A stretch of 42,060 bases of DNA from Willaertia magna (GCA_902984215.1 CADWAF010004797.1:1-42060), one strand, 5' to 3'. Counted from the first letter of the stretch, positions 18,845 to 28,663 are shown. Notes: generated by a model not told the origin, from the letters alone. Made by a program: numbers and translations.

Positions 18845-20935
18845 ATGTGCTCTAATACACTTACATTTAACCAAACATTATTAAAAATTAATGATAAAAC
18901 AAAAAAAAGAATGATGAAAGGATTTAACTTGCAATTATTGCTTGGATTTTTATTTTTCCTTATTTTATATTTGAACCAATCTTTACAAAAATCAGATGAT
19001 AGTGCCATTACTTGTTTAAAACACTATCAACCTTACCCATCCAGTAAAGAAACTCTTTACAATAATATAAAACAAAACTTAAAGATAGATAAAAACACAA
19101 GTAACAGAAAACATACTCTTTTATTTTCTGTACTACCAGCCAAAGGACATTATAATCCAATGGTAAATTACTTAAAATACTTATTAAACAATCACAACGA
19201 TGAATTTAATATTATTTTAATGAGCATGAATGCAAAAGGAAAAGCAAATATTTCTTTATGGTTAGAAAATGATTTCCCAAAAGAACAAAATTACCACGTT
19301 GAACCCTTAACTAGTTCTTCACCCTTACTATCTCCTTCCCCTCAAAAAGTACTTTATTATTTTAACATTCCAACTCCCAACTTTGAATTTGATACTAATT
19401 TCAGCCCTGTAAATATTTCTATATTTGAACTATTTAAAAATATGACAAAATTGTCAACTTTTATTTTTAACACTATAACTGAAAGATACATTGTAAACGG
19501 TAATGATAAAAATTTACAAATAGAAAAACCAGATGTATTCATTATTGATTGTGTAGATCCTTTATATGGTTGGATTGATTCTTTTGAACAATTAAACGAA
19601 AAGTATGAAACTATATTAATTTCTTTTTGTCCAACAGTTTCTGAAATTTTAGAATCTGATATGATTCCTTTATGGCATCCTCCATTTGTTGCTAAGTCAT
19701 TATACGGTAAAATTATTGATAAGTTAGGCAAATCTTATATTTCCTTACATCCTTATTATTCTTATTTTAATTTATTTAGTGAAAATAATATAAAGTTTAA
19801 TCCATTAACTACTATTATTGGTTGGATTAGTAGAGATATTATTATTCCAATTTTTAGATGGATTGGATATTATTTTGCAATAAAAAGTAGACAAGGCTAT
19901 AATACTCATGGAATTATTAGACCATTAAATAAATGGTATCATGATATTTCAAGAAGATATCCTTATGTGATGTTAGGAGCTAAAGGTGTATTAGAACCAA
20001 GTAGAATGAGAAGTTACCCTGGTTTTTATGACATTGGTTTATTACTAGAAGATGCCGCTAATGAAAAGAAAATTGCATTTGATAAAAAGAATGAATGGGT
20101 TTATAATTTGTTAAGAAATATTGAAGGTAAAAAGGAAGAATTAATATTTATTTCAATGGGTAGTGTATGGACTTTAAATTGGGAAACAAATCGTAATATT
20201 GTAAATGGTTTAAAATTGTTAATGCAACAACACAAAACAGTAAGAGTTTTATTCAGAGTTCCAAATGATCAATTTGAATATATTTCAAATATTGTTAAGG
20301 AAAATAATTTACAAGATAAAATTATCGTTACATCAGATTATTTACCACAAGTTGATATTTTAAATAACAATCGTACAACTTTATTTATTACTCATTGTGG
20401 ATTTAATTCTGTTAACGAAGGATTATTTTACGGTAAGAAATTAGTTGGATTGCCAATTAGCGCAGATCAATACATTTTAGCTAGTTATATTGAAAAAAAG
20501 GAATATGGTAGATTTATTCCAAGTTCAATGATTGAAAGTAATTCTTTTAAGAATGTTGTACTAGAAGTATTGTTAAGTGATAAGATGGAAAGAAATGTCA
20601 AATGGGCAAGTAAACAATTAAAAAGAACTAAACCTGGAAAAGATTTTGTTAAAATTATTAAGAGTTCAATGGAATATTATAGTGAATATAGTGAGGCAAA
20701 TGAAGATTTAAGGGTGCCTTATAGTTTTTGGGATTATCCAATTCCTTACTTATTTGAAAGATTAATTCTTCCAGTAATTACTTTTTATGTTTTAAAGAAA
20801 GTAATTGTTTGGTTTGTGATTGGTTTGAGATATTTATTTGTAAAGAAGAAGGAATTAGAAATAACTGATAGACAAGAAGAAAAGAAAATTATAGCTACCT
20901 CTCAGATTTCTCCAAACAAGTCAAGTACAGCTTAA
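18845..20935 (+). CDS. Membrane-anchored UDP-glycosyltransferase (GT1/UGT type)
   Basis: A 696-residue single-exon protein. The N-terminal domain has the UGT strand LLFSVLPAKGHYNPMVNYLK with the usual catalytic His of GHxxP at residue 102. The C-terminal donor-binding domain has IFISMGSVWTLNW, LPQVDIL and ITHCGFNSVNEGLFYGKKLV, then GLPISADQ (His517), matching the UGT signature except that Cys replaces the second conserved Gly of the HGG motif. A hydrophobic helix at residues 29-44 (LQLLLGFLFFLILYL) is a signal or signal anchor. A second helix near the end (LILPVITFYVLKKVIVWFVI) precedes a Lys-rich tail, as in ER UGTs. The start could be 18845 or the MM pair at 18911/18914, which would leave a normal signal peptide. 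The acceptor (sterol, lipid or small molecule) cannot be told. Confidence 0.88.
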   Translation: MCSNTLTFNQTLLKINDKTKKRMMKGFNLQLLLGFLFFLILYLNQSLQKSDDSAITCLKHYQPYPSSKETLYNNIKQNLKIDKNTSNRKHTLLFSVLPAKGHYNPMVNYLKYLLNNHNDEFNIILMSMNAKGKANISLWLENDFPKEQNYHVEPLTSSSPLLSPSPQKVLYYFNIPTPNFEFDTNFSPVNISIFELFKNMTKLSTFIFNTITERYIVNGNDKNLQIEKPDVFIIDCVDPLYGWIDSFEQLNEKYETILISFCPTVSEILESDMIPLWHPPFVAKSLYGKIIDKLGKSYISLHPYYSYFNLFSENNIKFNPLTTIIGWISRDIIIPIFRWIGYYFAIKSRQGYNTHGIIRPLNKWYHDISRRYPYVMLGAKGVLEPSRMRSYPGFYDIGLLLEDAANEKKIAFDKKNEWVYNLLRNIEGKKEELIFISMGSVWTLNWETNRNIVNGLKLLMQQHKTVRVLFRVPNDQFEYISNIVKENNLQDKIIVTSDYLPQVDILNNNRTTLFITHCGFNSVNEGLFYGKKLVGLPISADQYILASYIEKKEYGRFIPSSMIESNSFKNVVLEVLLSDKMERNVKWASKQLKRTKPGKDFVKIIKSSMEYYSEYSEANEDLRVPYSFWDYPIPYLFERLILPVITFYVLKKVIVWFVIGLRYLFVKKKELEITDRQEEKKIIATSQISPNKSSTA

Positions 20936-21904
20936 CTGTAAATTCTTTTAATTTTTTCAAACAAATTAAATTAAACCAAATAAATATTTCTACGCGACAT
21001 ATAATTTGATAGTTTACCAGTAAACAACTAGTTATTTTTGATCATAAATATATATTATAATAATCAACACAGGGTGGTTTACTTCTAATCATTACAATAC
21101 AATATAACACTCCAACGAAATCCTCTTATTTGTTTTATATTGTGCTATATTTTTCTTCTATTAAACATAATCACATCACCTTCCTCAATCCTTGCTACTC
21201 TTTTAAATTCATTAACAATAAATTTTTTAATTATTGAAGTTTAATTAAATTTTTAAGAAGTAAAAATATTATATTATTACTATTTTCATCCTTAATTTCT
21301 ATATTATATTTAATAACTTTAAATGTAATTTTTTTAAAATTTTTCTTAAAATTGACTCTATTAATTTTTAATTTATTTGTACTTTTTCTTTATAAATTAA
21401 AAAAATTACATTATAATTACACTAATAAGCTTCAGAACTATTATTAAAAAATATAATCTATACAAAATTAAATGAAAATCTAATAAAAATATTATTTATT
21501 GCTATTTTTTATAGTAATATTTGTTATTAATTATAATTTATTAAAATAAAATTTATTCTATACAAATTATTAATAAAAATTCTTAAAATTAAACAACAAA
21601 TCAACAACAATCCCATGATCGTAGTATAGAGTTAAATAAAATATTATTTAATATAGTATTAATAAAAACAAAAATAATTCAGAAACCATTTTATGATCAT
21701 AATATAAAGTTGTATAAAAAATTTATTGTTTTTATTTTTTAATGAAAAAAAATAAAAAAAATTAAAAAAAAAATAAAAAATATAAAAATATAAAAAAAAT
21801 GAAAACATATTTTTTTAAAATAATATTTATATAATTATTTAAATTATTAAAGTTATTTTTATATAAAAATATTTTTAATTTACAAATAAACAAATCTAAA
21901 AACT

Positions 21905-22680
21905 TGTTATAACTACATCCATCATTCATTATAATTTATATATATTTTTTTATGAATATTTTAAAAAAAATTATTTACAATTTCAAAAATTTTAATTGTA
22001 TATTCAATAATAATATAAATATAAATTGTTATTATTATTATTATTGTTTTATGATTATTTAAATTTAATTTAATTTTAATTTCTTTTAAAAGTCGTTGAT
22101 GTTTTTTAATTTTATTTGATAATACAATATTATTAATAGAAGTTATATATAGTTTTTTATTTTTTAATATTTGTAAACTACTATATTTATTAAATAAATT
22201 TATAAAAAATTTAACTGTATTTATATTTTATTTAAATATTAATTTTAATACATATATTAATAATCTATTAAAAGCATATATTTTATATATATTAATATTA
22301 TTTAAATTATAATCTAAATAATTTTTTTAATGATTATTTTTTTTTTATTTTTAAACTAGTAAATTTTTATAATTAAAATAAATATTTTTATTATCTATGT
22401 ATAAAAATATTTATATAATTTATCACTATTTTTTAAAGTGGTTTTATATAATTTAATAAATTATTTATCATATTTTCTAAATTTTTTAAATATAATTATT
22501 ATTTTCTAATTCATTTTTAAAAATTTGTAAATATTTATTTAAAAAAATACTACCATTTGCAACATGTATTTAATTTTTATTTTCATTTATTAAATTATTA
22601 AAAAGTAAATCATTTAAAATATATTTTCTTAATTCATTAAAAAAAATTTTTAATTTTTTATAAATTAAAAACATTTTAAA
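21905..22680 (-). pseudogene. Decayed protein-coding relic inside the A+T island
   Basis: Read leftward, the frame from 22320 to 21964 has a single stop (TAA at 22230-22228) in 119 codons, and 22227-21964 is open for 88 codons without an ATG. In such A/T-only sequence TAA alone should appear about every 8-10 codons. The translation keeps non-random residues (YSSLQILKNKKLYITSINN, KIKKHQRLLKEIKIK). A second stretch at about 22680-22500 (NELRKYILNDLLFNNLIN, then a stop and IHVANGSIFLNKYLQIFKNE) continues upstream in the same frame, with apparent frameshifts near 22490. Stops are mostly TAA and could be former CAA codons. The parent family is not recognised; a mobile-element ORF is a guess. Confidence 0.45.
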
Positions 22681-23824
22681 TTGTATTATTTTTTTAATTT
22701 AAATTTTTTTTAAAAAATTTTATATTTTTTAATTTAAGCAAATAAAAATATAATGATAATAAATAATTATTTTAATAAAATATTTTTTATAATTTATTAA
22801 ATTTTATTTTGTTATAATATAAATTATATATTTTATTTAATAAAATATCACATAAAACTTTTTTTTAATATAAATAATAATTAATATTTAATAAGATTAA
22901 TAAAATTAAATTTATTAATAAATAAACTTAAAAAATATAAAAATTAATTACTTTTTATATTTATTAATTCTGTTATTGTGGTTATTATTGGTATATATTT
23001 AAAAGTATTTATAAAAAATATATTATATATATAAGTTTCAATAATAAATTTAAGATTGTTTTTTTATTTTTTAGTTTTATATTTATTTAATTTAATAAAC
23101 TCAAGTGTTTTTATAATAAATGTATGTTGTTTGTTTTTTATATTGTTGTTTTAATGATATGTTAAATTTATTGTTTTAATAAAATGTTAAGTGTTATTTT
23201 GAATTTTATTAAAAACTTATTTTTCAATAGACAGTGTGTGGTTGGTTATTTGTTTATTTTTTTTATATTATTATACCTGTTATAACAAATTTAATGAATA
23301 AAAATTATTTTAAAAATTAAATATTAAAAAATTTATTTAGTTACTTATAAAAATATTAAAAATTTAATAATAGAAATTTTAGAAGTTTAGATTGAAATTT
23401 TAGGATAAATAAGTTTTTTTATTAATTTTTTATTATTTTGTTATTCAAAATATTAATTATTATTTATAAAAAAAACTGAAAAATATTTATAAAATTATTT
23501 ATTTATTATATTTTTATTTAAATATAATAATAATAATAAAAATTTTAAAAAATTATTATTTAATTATTATTATATTAAAAAAAAGTATTAAAATTTTTAA
23601 AATAGATATTTAAAATTATTATATTTATAGAAATTAACTTTTAATAAAGAAATTTTTAATATTTAATTTTATAAAAATTATTTTAATTAAAAATTTAATT
23701 AAAGAATTTATAATAAATTAATTTTAATTTTCTTAATATAATAAAAAAAGATATCTATAATATTATATTTTATATAAAATTAATAACAAAAAATCAAGAA
23801 AATCAATTTTAAAAAAATAAACTA

Positions 23825-24232
23825 TTTATTATTGTATATATTTTTAAAAATAAAAATTTATTTACAATATTTTTATTCAAAAAATTATATTTTCTTATAT
23901 ATATAAAACATTAATATATCTAATATTAAAATTTTATCTCAAAAATAACAAATTTTGAATTAAAATTATATTTTAAATGAATATTAAAAAATGATATAAG
24001 TTATAAAATTATAATATTATTTAAAATATTTTCAAATTAAAATTATATTTTAAATTTTAGTAATATAATATAGTATATTTAGTAAATAATTATTGTTTAT
24101 TAAATAATTAAAGTAAAAATTAATAATTTTAAAATTTAAAAATAAAAAAAATAATGCAAAAATAAATAATTTTTTTTTGAAATTATTTATTTTTATGTTA
24201 TATATTGTTGATTTATTAAAATAAATATACAA
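23825..24232 (-). pseudogene. Possible second coding relic (weak)
   Basis: An ATG-started frame of 60 codons runs from 24232 to 24050 (Ile/Asn/Phe/Leu-rich, hydrophobic). After several stops, a stop-free run of about 30 codons lies near 23920-23830. Composition alone could produce this, and no family is visible. It is listed only because it shares strand and character with the better-supported relic at 21905-22680. Confidence 0.2.
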
Positions 24233-24340
24233 AATTATGTTAATTAAAAAATAATTTTTTAAAAATTTAAACTTTCCATTTCTCTTCCATTTTAAAAATA
24301 AGTCAAGTCCTTTTTAAAAATATTTATTGAATTGATAGTC

Positions 24341-24973
24341 ATGTTCCGAAAGCCAAAAAGTCAAGAAGAAATAATGAAAGAACAAAAGAAAGAAATCAAA
24401 AGTAATATACGTAACGTAGATAGAGAAACAAATACATTAAAAAGACAAGAACAACAAGTTGAAAATGAAATAAGAAAGGCTTTACAAAAAGGAGATCAAA
24501 CAACGGCAAAAACTTTAGCAAAACAATTAATTAATATAAGAAAACAACAAGAAAGAATGACAAAGATGAAAGGAACAATGACTTCTCTACAACATAAACA
24601 AAACTCAATGCAAACCCAACAAAAACTAATGGGTGCTATGAAAACATCGGGAATGATAATGAGTAAGATGAATGAACAGATGGATCCTAAGGAATTACAA
24701 AAAACAATTCAACAATTTGAGATGGCACAACAAAAGAATGAAATGGCTGAAGAAATGATAGATGATAGCCTTGATAATTTATTTGAAGGAGAAGAAGAAG
24801 AAACGGATAATGCTTTAGAAGAAATTTATGATGAAATTGGTATTGAATTTAATGAAACTTTATCTAAGGCTAAAACTGGATCTTCAACTTTGAAAGCTAA
24901 ACAAAAACAACCAATAATTGAAGAAGATGAGGATGAAGATGAATTATTAAAACGAGTTTTAAATTTAAAATAA
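24341..24973 (+). CDS. CHMP2: ESCRT-III subunit CHMP2/VPS2
   Basis: A 210-residue protein. The ATG at 24341 is preferred because the open frame upstream has no ATG. The Snf7-fold helices are clear: KSQEEIMKEQKKEIKSNIRN, RQEQQVENEIRKALQKGDQT, AKTLAKQLINIRKQQERM. After these come MSKMNEQMDPKELQKTIQQF and EMAEEMIDDSLDNLFEGEEE. The tail EDELLKRVLNLK is a MIM1 motif of the D/E-x-x-L-x-x-R-L-x-x-L type that binds the VPS4 MIT domain, here with Val in place of one Leu. Sequence order and spacing fit CHMP2B slightly better than CHMP2A. ESCRT-III polymers cut membrane necks in multivesicular body formation, cytokinesis and nuclear-envelope repair. The gene borders the A+T island on its left and is convergent with the surface-protein gene on its right. 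Confidence 0.93.
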   Translation: MFRKPKSQEEIMKEQKKEIKSNIRNVDRETNTLKRQEQQVENEIRKALQKGDQTTAKTLAKQLINIRKQQERMTKMKGTMTSLQHKQNSMQTQQKLMGAMKTSGMIMSKMNEQMDPKELQKTIQQFEMAQQKNEMAEEMIDDSLDNLFEGEEEETDNALEEIYDEIGIEFNETLSKAKTGSSTLKAKQKQPIIEEDEDEDELLKRVLNLK

Positions 24974-25156
24974 AATTTATTGTAAATTGTAAAATTAGCG
25001 TTTACAAAGTAAATGTAGATTAGTTTTGATTAGCTGTCAGTTCATTGTAGCTTTTTATGTTATCCTGAAATAAAACGTTGTACAATGTTTTAAATAACTA
25101 TTATTTTTATATTTTGGAAAATCTTTTATATGTACATATAAAACAATGTAAATACT

Positions 25157-27208
25157 TTACAATAAAATAACTAAAATTACAACATTAATACAAAGCAGTA
25201 ATGCCCAAACAAAATTCTTATTAAATAATTGGTGAGCACTAGAATCTGAACAACTCCAATTATCTGCATTCTTCTTTGAAGGTATTGGCGTGGAAGGAAT
25301 TTGTACTTTCTTTGAGGATGAAGGCGTTGGTTTCTTACCTGAAGAAGCCTTTGGTACTGGACTACGTGATGTTGTAGGTAATTGTTCAACAAAATCAAAA
25401 GCCTTATAGGTTGTGGAGAATGATCCATCACTAATAATTGTGTTTGTTGTTTGTCTCTTATTTTGTGAATATGTTGTTAAGAAAGTTTCAATTACAAAGA
25501 AACAACGTTTGTTTTTACCTGTTCTTAAACTATCTATATCTATGCTGAAGGCATATTGACTTCTTTTATCATCATCTGAGCCACCTATTAAAACATTTGA
25601 AATCTTTAATTTGTTAATAACATCAGTGTTATTAAAGTTGATTGTACCGTTAGTGTATATCTGTGCTTGGTAAGTCATTGAAGTTTTATCAAAATAACGA
25701 CATTGATTATCAGGAACACCTTGAATTTTAAGGGTACAACATAAATACATATTATATGGTGCAATTCTTCTATTTGTTGGTAAACCAGTTGTAGAACTAA
25801 CAACATTAACAACTTTGACACGTGTATACACTAATTGGCCAATTCTAAATTCTGTTACTGGTGATTTTGTAAAATCATTTCCATTAAATGTATCCGCTTG
25901 TGTATCAAAAGTAATTGTATTAACAGGGTCAGTATCTGGAATAGTATATTGTAATTGAAATTCTATTTCGTATACTTGTGAGAGAGCACCATTCTGTGCC
26001 TCAAAACTTAACTTATAATTTCCACTATAATTCTCACCAACAGTTAAAGGATTTGACATGAAGGTAAGTCTAAAGTAATTAGCATCACTACGAACATCTA
26101 CAACAATTGGATAAACAACTGAAAATGCTTTAGGACCAGATATTGCCCAATTATATAATTTTGCTTGGTCTAAACCAGCTAAACGTAAATTAATCTTAAC
26201 TTGAAGTCTATTATTATCATCTACAAAAATTTGATTTGGATATAAAGTAATTTCAGCATTCGTTTTAGAAACGTACTCAATCTGTGTTGGACGTAAGTCA
26301 ACCTGTAAAGTATATTGATCAGTAAATGGCAGTTGTGTACAGGTTTGAGTAGTACCTTGTTGCATAAATATATAAGTAGTATGAACTGTTAGAATTGCGT
26401 CAATAACGGCGCCTCTAGAATTCTTAGATACTCTTGGATCATTAATGATGTCCTGTACCGTTCTATTAACTTGATACTTTGCGTAATAAGCTCCATCCTC
26501 AATTAATTGAAATCCATCTCGTATGGTATTAATTGGAATTGGACAGCTGGCAGCTTCTGAAAATCCAATAGAGAATACAGCAGCAGGTGGATCAAAATTT
26601 CTTTTCCACATTGTAACTTGGATTAACATATAAGTACCATACTTTTGGTAAGAAACTAATGGTTTTGGTGCTGTAGAACTAGAAGTCCAAGCGGTAAAGG
26701 AAAATGTAGAAACAGAAGGTTGACTTGTAGTAGTGAAAACTCTTCCAGAGCCGTCAGCAATTAACGCAACGGCTGTTATTATACATTGAGGTGAAAAAGA
26801 ACCTGTAGAAATAAATCTTATTTGTTGTTTGTTGATTGCATCTTGAGTAAAGTTAGAAACAGTTACAATGTTTACAAAATTATTAGTAGAATACTCAAAA
26901 ATTGAATTTAAAACATCAGATACATAATATGTAATTGATCTTACAGTACTTGTTGCTGTGAGGTTACCTACTTGAGCAGATAATATTTGAGGTGTTATTA
27001 TTAATGAATTCGTTGCCCTTAATGTAAACTTATTATTAGTTATTATTATAGTTGGATTAGTTGCTGTAGTTTGGCACAAAACTGAAGTATTTAAGATTGA
27101 CAGTATTATAAATATAAACAACAATAATAAAGATGTACTAGCACTACTACTTCGTTGCAACAACTCTGATGTACCATTCAGTAAGCTTGGATCATAATGT
27201 TTCGACAT
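25157..27208 (-). CDS. Large cell-surface protein with a CSPG-like repeat
   Basis: A 683-residue single-exon protein. A hydrophobic segment at about 27-45 (LLLLFIFIILSILNTSVLCQ) after a 26-residue start is a signal peptide or anchor. Residues about 70-160 resemble one CSPG/cadherin-like repeat (TPQILSAQVGNLTATST, SNFTQDAINKQQIRFISTGS, then an alanine-rich strand ending in DGSG). Most of the rest is Thr/Asn-rich beta-type sequence with many N-glycosylation sites and paired cysteines (TCTQ, CCTLKIQ, CRYF). A Pro/Ser/Lys-rich stalk (VPKASSGKKPTPSSSKK) leads to a hydrophobic C-terminus (FVWALLLCINVVILVILL), either a membrane anchor or a GPI-attachment signal. No enzyme domain is seen. An adhesion or recognition role is inferred from architecture only. 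Confidence 0.75.
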   Translation of the reverse strand: MSKHYDPSLLNGTSELLQRSSSASTSLLLLFIFIILSILNTSVLCQTTATNPTIIITNNKFTLRATNSLIITPQILSAQVGNLTATSTVRSITYYVSDVLNSIFEYSTNNFVNIVTVSNFTQDAINKQQIRFISTGSFSPQCIITAVALIADGSGRVFTTTSQPSVSTFSFTAWTSSSTAPKPLVSYQKYGTYMLIQVTMWKRNFDPPAAVFSIGFSEAASCPIPINTIRDGFQLIEDGAYYAKYQVNRTVQDIINDPRVSKNSRGAVIDAILTVHTTYIFMQQGTTQTCTQLPFTDQYTLQVDLRPTQIEYVSKTNAEITLYPNQIFVDDNNRLQVKINLRLAGLDQAKLYNWAISGPKAFSVVYPIVVDVRSDANYFRLTFMSNPLTVGENYSGNYKLSFEAQNGALSQVYEIEFQLQYTIPDTDPVNTITFDTQADTFNGNDFTKSPVTEFRIGQLVYTRVKVVNVVSSTTGLPTNRRIAPYNMYLCCTLKIQGVPDNQCRYFDKTSMTYQAQIYTNGTINFNNTDVINKLKISNVLIGGSDDDKRSQYAFSIDIDSLRTGKNKRCFFVIETFLTTYSQNKRQTTNTIISDGSFSTTYKAFDFVEQLPTTSRSPVPKASSGKKPTPSSSKKVQIPSTPIPSKKNADNWSCSDSSAHQLFNKNFVWALLLCINVVILVILL

Positions 27209-27568
27209 TTTTAATCAAACTATAATTTTTCTTAATGAATTTTTGTTTATTCTGCAAAATAGCTAAATGGTACGAATTCCTTTCAATAAAGCATTATCAA
27301 ACGTCCTATTTGTAAAAGGTTAAAGTAAAGAACTTTCTAATTACATTGTTTTTAGAGGAAAGAGTATCGAAAAAGTAATTTATCGGGATTGGGAAGAAAA
27401 CTGAACTAACAACCTTTCATTTAAAGTCATTTTTTTAAAATATAAACTGAAGCGCTATGATGCTGTTCGTAACGTGATTGTCCTTACTATCAAAATCAAT
27501 GTGGTCTTTATGAAAATATTGATTGGTTCTTTTATATCCCTTTATTACTTTTACGGTTTTTATATTAT
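27209..27568. other. 360 bp intergenic region, nothing recognised
   Basis: It lies between the 5' end of the surface-protein gene and the 3' end of the ORF at 27569-27997. No ORF, RNA gene or repeat is recognised. It presumably holds the surface-protein promoter. Confidence 0.3.
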
Positions 27569-27997
27569 TTACAAGATTTTCATCTTAGATAACAACTTTA
27601 ATCCTTTTAGATGCATTCTACCAATAAAACCTTCATCAGCAGGGAAATATGAGTTGGCTGAGCATAAACCACTCATTTCACTCCATTCTCTCTCCGCCGA
27701 AAGAGCTATTCCTTTCATTTCCTCGCAAAATTTTGCGTTGTACTTTACGCTTTCTTTGTTACAAGCGTTCAAAAGCAATTCTTCTATTAGTGGTGTGTAT
27801 TGTTGTTTTAAAATCTTTTCATTGAAATCATTGCATTGCTTTCTAAGCTCCTTTGATTTCGTAATAAAGTATTTATCTTCATGGTCTTCAAATTTTAAAT
27901 TGAAGAAAGAGTTTAAAGATTGCTTTGTCAAGAACTTGATTCTTGTATGTGTAAATACTTTCAGTTTTTGTTGAAGGTTTTCTGGGTTGATTGACAT
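27569..27997 (-). CDS. Uncharacterised 142-residue ORF next to 5S rRNA
   Basis: An open frame on the minus strand. It extends upstream through the 3' end of the 5S gene, but the first ATG outside 5S is at 27997, giving 142 residues. The translation has normal protein character: charged helices (FEDHEDKYFITKSKELRKQC, EELLLNACNKESVKYNAKFC) and a distinctive segment SGLCSANSYFPADEGFIGRM near the C-terminus. The opposite strand also has a long frame, but it is hydrophobic and serine-rich as expected of a mirror. No family is recognised. It could be a real small gene, or the surviving 3' exon of a gene truncated by insertion of the 5S unit. Confidence 0.4.
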   Translation of the reverse strand: MSINPENLQQKLKVFTHTRIKFLTKQSLNSFFNLKFEDHEDKYFITKSKELRKQCNDFNEKILKQQYTPLIEELLLNACNKESVKYNAKFCEEMKGIALSAEREWSEMSGLCSANSYFPADEGFIGRMHLKGLKLLSKMKIL

Positions 27998-28049
27998 CAG
28001 TGGTTCTTGTTTTTTACAAAATTTTGAACAACAAAGTATCCAACAAAAA

Positions 28050-28166
28050 TCTACAGCACTACAGGTTCCCGAGAAGTCTCCCATCTCAGTACTAATGTAG
28101 CCCTACTGTGCTTAACTTCTCAAATCGGACGGGATGAGGTGCTTTCGCAGTGGTATGGCCGTAGAT
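28050..28166 (-). rRNA. 5S ribosomal RNA
   Basis: Read on the minus strand, about 117 nt runs from ATCTACGGCCATACCACTG to GGGAACCTGTAGTGCTGTAG. The first and last bases pair as helix I (CTACGGCCA with the CTGTAG end, partly wobbly). The internal control region is conserved (GAAGTTAAGCACAGTAGGGC in the middle, ACTGAGATGGGAGAC further on). A TTTTTG stretch right after the 3' end is a Pol III terminator. 5S RNA is a structural RNA of the large ribosomal subunit. The gene stands alone with only fragments nearby, as expected for dispersed 5S genes in Heterolobosea. The exact ends are within a base or two. Confidence 0.93.
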
Positions 28167-28189
28167 ATTCATATTTAATTTAAAAGCAC

Positions 28190-28328
28190 TAAAAAAGATT
28201 TTTTTTTTTTTTTTTTCTTTTCTTAACGATTTATATTGTAATTCATTTATGCCCTTGAAGAGGTCTTAAAAAGGAAATATTAGAGTATAATATTATATAG
28301 GTGCTTTCACAGTGGTATGGCCGTAGAT
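28190..28328 (-). repeat. 5S-headed truncated unit with an A-rich tail
   Basis: On the minus strand, 28328-28299 is identical in 29 of 30 positions to the first 30 nt of the intact 5S gene. It continues into about 75 bp of unrelated A+T-rich sequence and then a run of 18 A (28216-28199) followed by TCTTTTTTAG. A 5S head, short body, A-rich tail and T run is the layout of 5S-derived SINEs (SINE3 type). The head lacks the internal promoter boxes, so it would not be active. A simple broken tandem copy of 5S is the alternative. Confidence 0.5.
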
Positions 28329-28632
28329 GCTTCCTATCCTTTCCCCACCAATTTACCCATTTGGTGTAAAATTTCTTAGTTCCCTTAGTTGTGTTCAGGA
28401 ATAATTATCTAATGTAAAGAAGAACATTAAATACAATTTGATTGCTGAAAATAAATTAAAAATTAACACAACCGAAATTTACATAATTATTAAATTAACA
28501 AGTGTTTGTTTTATTTTACAGTGTTTTGTGGGATGAAACCGTTTAGACTAACTACGGCTCTACCTGAACCCACTCGTATTTTGTGTGGAATTTTTTTAAA
28601 TGTTACCCAAAGCGAATTATCTCTATGCCTGT

Positions 28633-28663
28633 TTAAACTTCACTGACAAATGGACGGGGTGAA
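28633..28663 (-). pseudogene. Degenerate 5S rRNA remnant
   Basis: Read on the plus strand, CAAATGGACGGGGTGA (28648-28663) differs from the intact gene's antisense CAAATCGGACGGGATGA by one deletion and one substitution. It is preceded by TTAAACTTC, matching TTAACTTC in the same place, with a 4-5 bp insertion. It is an internal 5S piece about 75 bp before the transporter start. A chance match is not excluded. Confidence 0.4.

Larger units (their letters stand above)
20936..24340. other. 3.4 kb gene-free A+T island
   Basis: No intact gene. The first 250 bp have ordinary intergenic composition. From about 21200 to 24290 the sequence is roughly 90% A+T by inspection, and 23479-23584 contains no G or C at all. 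A diverged direct repeat occurs at 21615 and 21693, and A/T homopolymers and ATT/AAT runs are frequent. Parts still read as decayed protein-coding sequence on the minus strand (separate entry). Candidate explanations are a point or regional A+T-rich centromere, a mutationally decayed mobile element, or both. No other spacer in the window exceeds about 0.7 kb, so the size and composition stand out. Confidence 0.8.

Noticed and set aside
20936..24340. Mitochondrial DNA insertion as explanation of the A+T island
   Set aside because: No rRNA, tRNA or respiratory-chain gene stretch could be read in it.
27474..27974. 166-codon plus-strand frame opposite the 27569-27997 ORF
   Set aside because: It does not start with a convincing ATG context, is hydrophobic and Ser/Phe-rich as expected of a mirror frame, and the minus strand has better protein character.
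28541..28580. tRNA or 5S head at ACTACGGCTCTACC
   Set aside because: Only 6-10 bases resemble 5S and no cloverleaf or B box can be drawn.
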